The notes under the pieces: model-generated | What the model saw: only the letters and a program-made list of their open reading frames with translations | What the model was told of the DNA's origin: nothing | Databases searched by the model: none | From: Apiotrichum sp. Y4204 | Taxonomy: Eukaryota > Basidiomycota > Tremellomycetes > Trichosporonales > Trichosporonaceae | Assembly (NCBI GenBank): GCA_025531455.1 | Contig: JAMYHL010000006.1 | Span: forward strand, 992,001 to 1,056,000 | Direction: 5' to 3' | DNA: 64,000 bases | Position numbers and translations under genes: made by a program | Shown: positions 1-8,303 of the stretch, one piece after another | Numbering within the stretch: the stretch's first letter is position 1 | Layout of the letters: each line of letters opens with the position of its first letter

Positions 1-509
1 CAAGAGAAGAAAACAAGCTCTAGAGTGACTCACTCTACTGTACTTTGTGTAGTCGAGCATTCCACAGATCCCACCCCCCCGGATCCACTTTGAGCACATG
101 GACGTCGCATTGCAGTGGGCGCTGCACTTGTAGCACCATCACGTTTGCGGCGGTGCATCCCCGCGCGCCCGAAGGACCGGTGAGTTTACCATTCAGTTGA
201 TCTGTGAATCGGTGAAGCACATGGTCGCCATCCCCTCCAGCGACGTCGGATCCGGGACTGATTTGTTCATGGTGGGACGCAGTGGGAATGATACACCGCC
301 TCGCGCCTCGCGAGAACTAGTAGTCTAGTTGTTGATCCAGCGCGATGTGCATGACGGCATGGCTATTATCGCTCACAGTAGCTCGCAAGTGGCCTCGAGC
401 TCAAGAATAGATATACTTAAGCACGGCGCACGCGTTCTCACCCCACCATCAACACTCTATTCTAACAACTTTACAAGCACAAGCCCAAACACGCACACAA
501 CTTTTACCC
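1..509. other. non-coding stretch before the first gene
   Basis: Only short frames without coding character are present. The last 80 bases are rich in C and A with short pyrimidine runs, as in the 5' leaders of the other genes here, so they are probably the leader of the gene starting at 510. No tRNA or repeat was seen. Confidence 0.5.
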
Positions 510-1958
510 ATGCAGCACCACTTTGGCCGCGAGGCGGGCGCGGCGCTCGTCTTTGCGATCCTCTACTTCCTCATGTGGGCGTACATGACCTTCATGTATG
601 CCACGAAGCGCTATCAGTGGAAGTCGCGCTTTACGATTCTCTACGTGCACGCCATTATCCGTGTCGCGTCTCAGGTGGGTGCAGAATGCAGAGTGCAGAA
701 TGCAGAGTGCAGAGAGGCGCAGGCGGGTGGGGGTGTTGTTGCGTTTGTGAGACTGCACTGTGGGATCCGCCACTGCGGGATCCGCCACTGTATGATCTGC
801 AGGTTGGCAAGGATGAGCTTGGCGCACCCCTTCCGACACCCCATTCCCCAACAAACTCGTGGCTCGCTCCGCTAGCGGTTGACGGACGACTGACCCCAGG
901 CGTGCGGTGTCGCATTCGGCGTCCTCGTGTGGGACAACATCGACGTCTTTGTCGCGTACCTCATCCTCAGTGCCGAGGGCTACTTTTCTCTTGTAAGTGC
1001 AATGGCAACAGCAAACACGCTAGAAAGGCGATCCCGACGCTCGGTGACAGCCATCTCCGATCCACTGGTTTTGCATCACCACGACGACTGACGCCAGACA
1101 ATCGCATCCTTCTACTTCTTGAAGCACTACGAGATCGGGCACTTTGGGAGCTCGCAGCTCGGTCCCTCGGGCCACGAGGCGGAGAGCAAGGAGCACCGCC
1201 GCAAGCGCATCATCGCGGCGTTCACCTACCAGCCCATCTTTATGCCGTGGAAGTTTTGGCGGCACGAGCTAATCTCACTTGTCGACTCGTGGCTCATCCC
1301 CGCCAAGTAAGTTACTTGCGCGTTCTCCCCTCTGACTCGCAGTGCAATCATTATCGCAGGCGGGTCTTTGATGGCCGGCGCCAACGACGCGTCCAACCAC
1401 CTCACCGAGGCCGAGAAAGACAAGCGCCTCAACACCTCAAAGGGCCTGCGTACCGCCGGCCAGGCAATCTTCCTGGCCCTCACGCTGCTATACGTCTTCC
1501 TCCTCTTCCGCCTCGCACGCCGGATCAGGCGCCAGAACCCCCCGCCGCGCCACGCCAACGCCGTCCTCGCGGCATACGGCGTCGTCGCAGCCATGCTCAC
1601 CGCCCGCGGTATCTTTGGTGTCCTCCAGGCCGCCATCTGGAGCGTAAGTGGAGTGTATAACATGGAGACTTACACCAGCTCTCGTACTACAACCCCGGAA
1701 ACTACACGGGGACGGGGTTTACGACGCGCTTTGTCGCGATCGAGTACTGCCTTGCCGTGGTGACTGAGTTTACTGCGTGAGTGAAAACCGCCAAGAAACC
1801 GTACTGACGCCAGCGCTGCGACTCTCAACGCCAGCTACTGGGGCTCACGGCACGTGTCCACGAACCCCGAGGATCTGGCCGAGACTCACGAGCTGAACAA
1901 GGGGTCCAAGGCGCCGGCGTCAGTGACAGAGAGCGAGCACGCGCACGCCAAGGTGTAG
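510..1958 (+). CDS. seven-transmembrane fungal membrane protein, function unknown
   Basis: I read six exons: 510-674, 900-992, 1098-1306, 1343-1643, 1679-1776 and 1814-1958, giving 336 residues. All donors are GT and all acceptors AG, and codon phases join cleanly. The product has about seven hydrophobic helices separated by short charged loops: one near residues 9-30, others around the VHAIIRVAS and DVFVAYLILS stretches, then around IIIAGGSLMAG, FLALTLLYVFLLF, YGVVAAMLTARG and AIEYCLAVVTEF. The hydrophilic tail is rich in Glu, His and Lys. Organisation and size resemble fungal seven-helix families such as RTA1-like or DUF7702-like proteins, but I cannot assign a substrate or role. Intron 1 is unusually long (225 bases) and holds a degenerate TGCAGA(A/G) tandem repeat. 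Family assignment is tentative; the exon structure is firmer. Confidence 0.72.
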
Positions 1959-2633
1959 ACACCAAGATGTAGCCGCCAAGGTGTAGACGCGCCGCCGGCC
2001 ATGCTTTGCTCCCCGATCCCTCATTCCAGCCAGAGACCACAGTAACATAGATAGCAGCGACAGTACCCCCGAGAGACCTCAGACCACGCGAAAGCATGCA
2101 GACTCCATAATTCGATAGTGAGCCGATGTGTATAGCAGCCATGTATACAGTGTGCATATAGTCCCTCCTCTTGGTGTCAATCAGCGACCTGATCCCTGTG
2201 AGTCTGCCAGCAGCATCAAAACTCGATGGAGAACATCTTATCGGTGATCTAGATCCCAACGAGAGGGACAAAACGTGGTGTGTGGCCTGAGACCTGATCC
2301 TGTTTATCGGGGGCGTTGAGGGGCTTTTCCAAGTCTCAACAACTGGTCATGTGGGCTCCCACCATGTCACGTAGTCACGACTGAGACAAGACACGACAAA
2401 CCACCGAAGACCGAGAACCGCGGACCGCGTTCCGATTGCCCTCGAGTGTCGATACACATGCGATCGAGCACTGCCGATCTCCACATTGCGTTGATCCTGT
2501 ATATCAACTCCTTATCAATTCTTATCCTTATCTGATCACGCGGGTCGGCAAAGGACGTCACGCGCGTGTGCAAGTCTACACCGCTTCGTTCATTCACCAG
2601 GCGCCGCGTTCAAATGTCTGGTGGGACGCAGAC
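1959..2633. other. intergenic stretch, no gene seen
   Basis: Directly after the stop at 1958 the short phrase GCCAAGGTGTAGAC recurs at about 1976, a small local duplication of the gene's last codons. The rest is AT-richer than its neighbours, has stops in all frames, and presumably holds the 3' UTR of the upstream gene and the promoter of the next one. Confidence 0.5.
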
Positions 2634-3296
2634 ATGCCTGATAAGAATCTCGTGGATAGCGCGGGGCACAAACGCAAGCGCCCAGGTGATACGGAGCGGC
2701 TGAACGAGTGCGTGGGCGTCCTCCCCTTGGCTAATACCAGGACTCCCGGCGAACGCACCACGCCCCCGTCCTCAGACCACGCACACAGCCCTCCTTCCGA
2801 GGATGTGAAGCGTACACTCTCCCGCCTGTCCGCCGCGCTGGACACGACATTCACACTACAAGGCACAAATCTCGTCGCGCCCGCCGCCGACCTCGAGCGG
2901 ATATCGCGCGCGCTGGACCGTCTCGCCCATCCCCCCATACCCCCTCCACCTCCCCCACCGCGGCTACCTTTACCACCCCGCTCGGCTTCCATGTCCTCCA
3001 TAGCCGCCGCCGCCGCCTCGGCTGCGCGCCGCCGCTCCGTCTCCGGGCCCCTTCCCCTAGTTATCCCGCCGCGCTCGAAAAACCCCCGCCTGAACGGCCC
3101 CCCGAGCCCGATCGCCGCCCTCGCGGATGCGGTCGCCGCGCGCGCGAGGGACCACGGCGAGTACCGCGTCGCGACCCCGCCGCATGCGCCGAAGGAGGAG
3201 CGGGATCCGTGGGAGGGGGCGCGGAAGCGTATGCGCCATGTCGAGCGGCGAGATTGGGGAGCGGGGGATGAGCGGGGCGAGCGGGATGATACGTGA
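2634..3296 (+). CDS. hypothetical basic, proline-rich protein
   Basis: The frame is open from further upstream, but the first ATG in it is at 2634, so I start there. A likely 33-base intron (2708-2740: GTGCGT donor, GCTAATACCAG end) lies in frame, leaving 209 residues. The product starts with an HKRKR basic cluster that could be a nuclear signal, has a moderately hydrophobic helical stretch around SRLSAALDTTFTLQ and ADLERISRALDRL, then a polyproline segment (residues about 90-105), an Ala/Ser-rich run, and a charged Arg/Glu/Asp tail. No catalytic domain is recognisable. The spaced Leu/Ile pattern near ALDRL hints at a short helix or coiled segment. It could be a small nuclear adaptor or a spurious frame in GC-rich DNA; the plausible intron favours a real gene. 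Confidence 0.5.
   Translation: MPDKNLVDSAGHKRKRPGDTERLNECVGVLPLANTRTPGERTTPPSSDHAHSPPSEDVKRTLSRLSAALDTTFTLQGTNLVAPAADLERISRALDRLAHPPIPPPPPPPRLPLPPRSASMSSIAAAAASAARRRSVSGPLPLVIPPRSKNPRLNGPPSPIAALADAVAARARDHGEYRVATPPHAPKEERDPWEGARKRMRHVERRDWGAGDERGERDDT
2708..2740 (+). other. 33-base in-frame intron candidate
   Basis: GTGCGT donor, GCTAATAC branch-like sequence and CCAG acceptor. The length is a multiple of three and there is no stop inside, so retention would add 11 residues. Confidence 0.5.
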
Positions 3297-3815
3297 GATT
3301 GTGTTGGGAGGATTAACTTTTTTTGAGGAGCGCGCGGGGGTCCGGGCAATGACCGGACGCAGGATATCTGCACATGTCCTTCGGCGGACAATCATGCTTT
3401 GCGGGTTACACTGTCACATCAGATGTGGAGATGGAACGGCGAGGAGTCTAGCGGTGCAGAGTATTACTGCACGATCTGCGCTGGAATCTCAGTGCACCTC
3501 TCCAGTACCTTTCGCAGACTTTGGACTCTGGTGCCGACTCTCACATCCTATGCGTCGCACAGGTTAGAAGAAGCTGGAGCTCTCAACCAGACGTCGCAAT
3601 CATTCCCACTCAAACATCCTCTTCACGCCACTTCCTGCACTGGTGAGAACAATGGGTATGATACATCTAGTAGATACAGCGCACACGCTGGGTATACGGG
3701 ACATGTATGGTGTTGGTAGTGTTCGGCGCCGCTGCAATTTTCACTGGCACTCGGAGCCGACCCGCATCGCGCTCTAGATTAGGTCTAGTTTTGTGTGAGA
3801 TGGGGTGAGGATAGA
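3297..3815. other. intergenic stretch between convergent genes
   Basis: It holds the 3' ends of the gene ending at 3296 and of the minus-strand gene ending at 3816. Short open frames cross it, but none has a credible start, splice signals or recognisable protein character. Confidence 0.5.
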
Positions 3816-5900
3816 TTACTCTTCGGCAGCATCGTCGCCGGCATCGTCGCCAGCATCGTCGCCGGCATCGTCGCCAGCATCATCGGCGGCATCATCGGCG
3901 GCATCATCGGCGGCATCATCGGCGGCATCATCGGCGGCATCATCGGCGGCATCATCGCCCGCAGCATCGTCCGCAGCGGCATCACCGCCCTTGACAACCT
4001 TCTTCGACGCTGCAGCCTTCTTCTTCGCCGCCGCCTCCTCCTTGGACGGGATCTTGATGCGCACGTCGGCCGAGATCTCGAACGGGAGCGTGCCGTTCCG
4101 GATCTGCTCGAAGAGCGCCTTGGTGTCGATCGGGGGGCCGGCTGGGTTGCCGGCCGGCGCCTTGCCCTTCTTCGGAGACAGGGGCTTGCCAGTTGGGATC
4201 TTGGAGGAAAGTGGCTTGCCAGTCGGGCCCTTGGGGGTTGCGGCCGGATCCTCTCCAGCGGTGTTGGGGTCGGAGTTCTCGTCGGCGCCGCCACCGTCGG
4301 CAGAGTCGCCTCCAGCGTCGTCGCCACCGTCTTCTCCGGCACCGTCGCCGCCGTCTTCGTCCGTGGCGTCGGCACCGTCGTCTCCCTCGGCGTCCGCACC
4401 ATCCTCGTTTGTAGCGTCGGCGCCGTCTTCGCCCGTAGCGTCGGCGCCATCGTCTGCCTCGGCGTCGGCGCCATCCTCGCCCGTAGCATCGGCGCCACCC
4501 TCGCCTGTAGCGTCGGCGGCATCGTCTCCCTCGGCGTCCGCACCATCCTCGTTTGTAGCGTCGGCGCCGTCTTCGCCCGTAGCGTCGGCGCCATCGTCTC
4601 CCTCGGCGTCGGCACCATCCTCGCCCGTAGCGTCGGCGCCATCGTCTCCCTCGGCGTTGGCGCCTTCGTCGCCCTCGGCATCGGCGCCTTCGTCGCCCTC
4701 GGCGTCGGCACCATTATCTCCCTCACCGTCGGCACCATCATCTCCCTCACCGTCGGCGCCATCGCCCTCACCGTCGGCACCATCCTCGCCCTCCCCGTCG
4801 GCGCCATCGCCCGCCTCATCCGCGCCCTCATCTGTACCTTCATCGCCGCCGTCCTCTCCGCCGTCCTCACCCGAACCCCCGAGGCCGCCGGCGGGCAGCA
4901 TTTCGCCCATCGTTTGAGCAGTGTAGGCAGCCTCGTTAACGGCCATCATGCCGTTTGACAGCTTCTCCGAGAAGCCTGGCTTGTTGGCGTTGGCCTCCGC
5001 CTTGGCGAGAGCGAGCTCATGCTTCTGGCGGTCCTTGTCCTCCTTCTCAAACTGCTTCCGCTCGGATTTGGTCATCTGGGAGGGGTCCTTGTCCATGCCG
5101 CCGCTTTCGTCGTCAGTGTCCTTCGGAGGCTTGTCGGTCTTGGAGTTGGGGTTGGACTTGTCGGTCTTGGAGTTGGGGTTGGACTTGTCAGTCTTGGAGT
5201 TGGGGTTGGACTTGTCGGAAGCCTTGTCGGGGGTCTTGCTGCCGTCGGTGACCGGCTTGTCGGAACCCTGTTTGTCGGTCGTCGGCTTGTCAGTCGCTGG
5301 CTTGTCAGTCGCCGGCTTGTCAGTCGCCGGCTTGTCATTTGCTGGCTTGTTGGCCGGCGGCTTATCAGTCGCCGGCTTGTTGGTGTTGGTGTTGGGCCCC
5401 GCCGGCTGCTTGTTATCGGGCTTTGGGTCCGGCTTCTTGTCTTGAGCCTTCGGGGTCGACGGCGGCTTGCTGTCCTTGCCACTGGGCTTGCCACCAGTCT
5501 TGCCATTGGGCTTGCCACCTATCTTGGGAGTCTTGGGAGCCTTGGGAGTTTTGCCACCAGACTTGCCACCGATCTTGCCGATCCCGCTTCCGAGGCCCTT
5601 AACGAGGCCGCCGAGGCCGAACCGGCCGGCAGTTTCGTCGACCTCTTCTCCGTTCTCGTCAGTGTCCGTAACCTCGCTGTCGTCCGCGGTGGGTTCCGGG
5701 GCGTCTGAAGAGAATGTCGAGGTGGTGGCAGAGGAGGCATATGAGGAGGCAGCGGAGGCAGAGGTGGAGGCAGACGAGGAAGCGGTGGTGGCCGAGAGGG
5801 TGGTTGCGGCGTTTGTGTCGGGGGTAATGGCGACTGGCGCAGCCAGGGCCGGCGCCGCGAGGGCCGCGAGGACCATGAGGATCACGCGGGTGGGGAGCAT
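3816..5900 (-). CDS. secreted, highly repetitive charged protein
   Basis: A single exon of 694 residues begins with a clear signal peptide (residues about 1-20, hydrophobic VILMVLAALAAPALA then APVA). A Ser/Thr/Ala-rich stretch follows (30-70), then a Gly/Lys-rich region with GGK repeats, a Lys-rich block with KPATDK-like repeats and three perfect nine-residue KSNPNSKTD units (DNA 5131-5211), a short helical charged segment, and a very acidic array of GADAEGDD/GADATGED-type units (DNA about 4265-4870). A brief more complex segment (ALFEQIRNGTLPFEI) and a Lys/Ala block precede a C-terminal DDAADDAA array. It looks intrinsically disordered, alternating strongly cationic and anionic blocks. A cell-wall, capsule-associated or extracellular matrix role is possible but unproven. 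GC-rich triplet repeats also keep antisense frames open; I regard the minus strand as coding because of its start and signal peptide. Confidence 0.8.
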   Translation of the reverse strand: MLPTRVILMVLAALAAPALAAPVAITPDTNAATTLSATTASSSASTSASAASSYASSATTSTFSSDAPEPTADDSEVTDTDENGEEVDETAGRFGLGGLVKGLGSGIGKIGGKSGGKTPKAPKTPKIGGKPNGKTGGKPSGKDSKPPSTPKAQDKKPDPKPDNKQPAGPNTNTNKPATDKPPANKPANDKPATDKPATDKPATDKPTTDKQGSDKPVTDGSKTPDKASDKSNPNSKTDKSNPNSKTDKSNPNSKTDKPPKDTDDESGGMDKDPSQMTKSERKQFEKEDKDRQKHELALAKAEANANKPGFSEKLSNGMMAVNEAAYTAQTMGEMLPAGGLGGSGEDGGEDGGDEGTDEGADEAGDGADGEGEDGADGEGDGADGEGDDGADGEGDNGADAEGDEGADAEGDEGANAEGDDGADATGEDGADAEGDDGADATGEDGADATNEDGADAEGDDAADATGEGGADATGEDGADAEADDGADATGEDGADATNEDGADAEGDDGADATDEDGGDGAGEDGGDDAGGDSADGGGADENSDPNTAGEDPAATPKGPTGKPLSSKIPTGKPLSPKKGKAPAGNPAGPPIDTKALFEQIRNGTLPFEISADVRIKIPSKEEAAAKKKAAASKKVVKGGDAAADDAAGDDAADDAADDAADDAADDAADDAADDAGDDAGDDAGDDAGDDAAEE
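3819..3970 (-). repeat. Asp-Asp-Ala-Ala / Asp-Asp-Ala-Gly repeat tail
   Basis: Twelve-base units (GCATCATCGGCG and GCATCGTCGCCG on the plus strand) encode the acidic C-terminus of the secreted protein. Confidence 0.85.
4265..4870 (-). repeat. acidic coding repeat array
   Basis: Degenerate tandem units of about 12-24 bases encode Gly-Ala-Asp-(Ala)-(Glu/Thr)-Gly-(Asp/Glu)-Asp patterns inside the secreted protein gene. Blocks of several units recur (for example GADATNEDGADAEGDD twice), which points to expansion by unequal exchange. Confidence 0.85.
5131..5211 (-). repeat. three tandem 27-bp coding repeats
   Basis: Three consecutive 27-base units each encode SNPNSKTDK. They differ by a single synonymous change (TTGTCGGTC versus TTGTCAGTC), indicating recent duplication. 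Confidence 0.9.
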
Positions 5901-7079
5901 CGTATACCGCGGTTAGGTGTCAATCTGCACTGCAGTTAGAGTGAGAGTGGGGGTGAGAAGTGAGAGAAACCGAAAGTCTAGCTTTGCGTTTTCTCGCGAG
6001 TCGTTCAGTTACAGTCAATGTAACGGAGAAGTGAAGGTGTTAGGGTTGTGGACTGAGAGAGCCGGCTCAGTAGCGAGAAGGAATGGTGGGCCTCTTCAAG
6101 AGGTGGAAGAAAGAATGGAGTGGGGAGAAATAAAGGACGAGTGTGATCTTGCCGAGTTATATAATCTGGCGGGTGCTGTGCTGGCGAGTACGAGACGCAC
6201 CAAAAACCCCAAACGCATCAAACGCACCAGACGCACCAACGCGCGGCCCGTTCCCTAGACCTACGACAGCTGTGTACGGCGATAAGAGAGGAGGGAAGAG
6301 CATCACCAATACCAAGAAGATAATGTGACGTTGGGAAGAGTGCTGTACAGTTTTATGCTGAATGTGCGCTGGACGCAGACATTGTGCGATGGTGGAGCGT
6401 GAAGGGGTGGTTTCAGGTTTTACAACCAAAGAAAAGGCCGATGACACTGCCGCCTGCCAGGTTGGCACATCTGGGGGCTGCCATATTGTCACTGCGATGA
6501 CCTGGACAGTAGTAATGAACGTACTGGATCCTGGAGTATGCATGCTGTCTCATACGCTGTGACGTCGTGGTTCGGCATCCAAGATTGCCAAGCTGTCCAT
6601 CCCATCTGTGATATCTTGTGTTGTGGTTTGGTCTTGTCACACCCCGCCCGTTTCAGTAGCTCTGCTGTGCCACACCTGTACGGCCTGTACACACCTGTGC
6701 CATCCTCACCCCCTCAACCCCCTTCATCTTTCTCAAGTCGTCCCGACACCGCTCTGCGCCGTGTGCATGGTGCTTGGCCGTGCATCGGGCTCTGTGCATG
6801 GCCTGCATGGGTTCTGGAGCATAGAGCACGCAGGGAATGTGCGGACAGCCTCAAGGATCCCAGATTTGGCCAGTTTGGACTCGCCTATGTTTGTGCAGCA
6901 GTTCGTCCGGAGACACATATTCTCCGTCCAAGTCGTTACTCGCTAGCTCGCTCGGCATCGGTGCATTCCTTCCGCGTGACTTTGGGGGACGACAGTGAGT
7001 GCACCGAGCTCTCATCAAACAACAAATGGCATGCATAGCCTGTCCCGAAGCTCGATCATCCAGCTCGATCATCCAGAGG
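5901..7079. other. intergenic stretch, promoter side of the secreted protein gene
   Basis: It is upstream of the minus-strand gene starting at 5900 and downstream of the minus-strand gene ending at 7080. Apart from a TATA-like palindrome near 6157, I see only short overlapping frames. A short degenerate CGCACCA(A/G)ACGC repeat lies near 6195-6240. Confidence 0.5.
6157..6164 (-). promoter_or_regulatory. TATA-like element TTATATAA
   Basis: A palindromic TTATATAA lies about 257 bases upstream of the ATG of the secreted protein gene in otherwise GC-rich DNA. It is a candidate core promoter element, judged only by sequence and position. Confidence 0.35.
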
Positions 7080-8241
7080 CTAGTACGCGCCGCTCTGCAC
7101 GAGGTCGGCATGGTGTATGGCCGCGACGTCGGGATGCGCCCTCAGCCGGCTCTTGAGGAGGTTGTCCCCGTATCGCGCGTGGATCTTGTTCCCAGGATCC
7201 TGGGTCACCCCGCGGGCGTGCTTTGCGAGATGCTCCGGCAGCTGCAGGGTCGGGAAGACGGCATCGAGGCTCGGGTTGAAGAACATTGGCACGCTGATCC
7301 GCTCCCGCCGCTGCGCGAGTACACGATGCACCGTCGCCTTGAGATATCCCCCCGTGGCAAACTCTACCATCTCGCCGATATTGCACACAAACGCCCCGGG
7401 GACGCCGAGCGGCGGCGCATCAATCCACGGCCCGTCCTCCTCTGGCTGGACCTGCAGCCCCTCGCAACCCCCAACCCACACGAGACTTACGCACCCACCG
7501 TCCTTGTGTGCCCCGACGCCGACGACCTCCTCGTCCCCCTCTCGAGGCGGGTATCGCACAATCTTGAGGCGGGACGTCGGCTCGGAAAAGTGGCGGTCAA
7601 AAAAGTCGGGCGGGGCACCTAGCGACACTGCCCACGCGCGCAGCAGCTTGTGTGCAGCGGGAACCAGTGCCGCCTGCCACTCCTCGATGACTGGGCGGAG
7701 CGACGGCTGGGCCTCGGGCCACAGGTTGGGCCCTATCAGCCGCGCATATGGCGGTGCCGTTGCCAGCTCGTCCGAGGATAGGGCCGCGCCCTCGGGCCAG
7801 ATGTCCAGCATCTCGCGCCAGTCCACCGCGCCCTGCGTCCGTTCCCCGCCCAGGCGCGTGTATCCCCGAAAGTGGGGGCTGGGGGTCAGTTTCTGGGGGA
7901 CGTAGTAGAGCTGGGAACTGTATCCAAGCATGACACCATCACCGCGCTGCATGATCTCCATCGCCAATCCCAACCGTCGACACGCACCTCTTGACATTCT
8001 CAATACTCATCTTCTCCTCATCGGGAAGCGCAAAGAACGTCTTCACCTCGCGCATGAGGCGCTCCTCCAGATCAGAAGTGACGCCCGTGCCGACGAGGTA
8101 GAAGAAGCCCGTGTCGTGCGTCGCGGCGCGCAGGGCATCGCTGAAGGCTGCGGCCGACTCGGGCCCGCGATCGAGGTCGCGCAGGTCGAGGATCGGAAAG
8201 GGGAAGCCTGGTGCTGAAGCTGGAGCTATCGTGTTGGTCAT
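7080..8241 (-). CDS. 2-oxoglutarate/Fe(II)-dependent oxygenase, isopenicillin N synthase-like
   Basis: Two exons (8241-7988 and 7878-7080) give 350 residues. I chose the ATG at 8241; the frame upstream has only a GTG. The donor is AAGAG/GTGCGT and the acceptor CCCCCAG; this choice restores the family-typical phrase KSPHFRGYTRLG across the junction. The N-terminal DIOX_N part (residues about 14-110) includes DTGFFYLVGTGV. The catalytic jelly-roll carries the iron ligands His209 and Asp211 (GAHKDGG) and His269 (TVHRV), plus Arg278 (RISVP) for 2-oxoglutarate. Relatives hydroxylate or oxidise small molecules in the cytosol; the substrate cannot be told here. There is no biosynthetic cluster around it, so a general detoxification or catabolic role is as likely as a secondary metabolic one. 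Confidence 0.9.
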
Positions 8242-8296
8242 TGTATCACGGTACACTGTATCATTATGGTGTGTTGGGCAATACTGGTGTTGTGTC

Positions 8297-8303
8297 TATA
8301 TAT
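8297..8303 (-). promoter_or_regulatory. TATA-like element of the oxygenase gene
   Basis: On the minus strand the sequence ATATATA lies about 56 bases upstream of the ATG at 8241, at a spacing that suits a TATA box with a short leader. Confidence 0.4.

Noticed and set aside
4265..4870. CRISPR-like regular repeats
   Set aside because: The units are contiguous coding repeats without unique spacers, in a fungal secreted protein gene.
3795..4958. Plus-strand frames of 370-387 codons opposite the secreted protein gene
   Set aside because: They arise because GC-rich triplet repeats lack stops in several frames. They have no signal peptide, no natural start context, and read as low-complexity Gly/Ile/Val or Ser/Ala/Pro strings.
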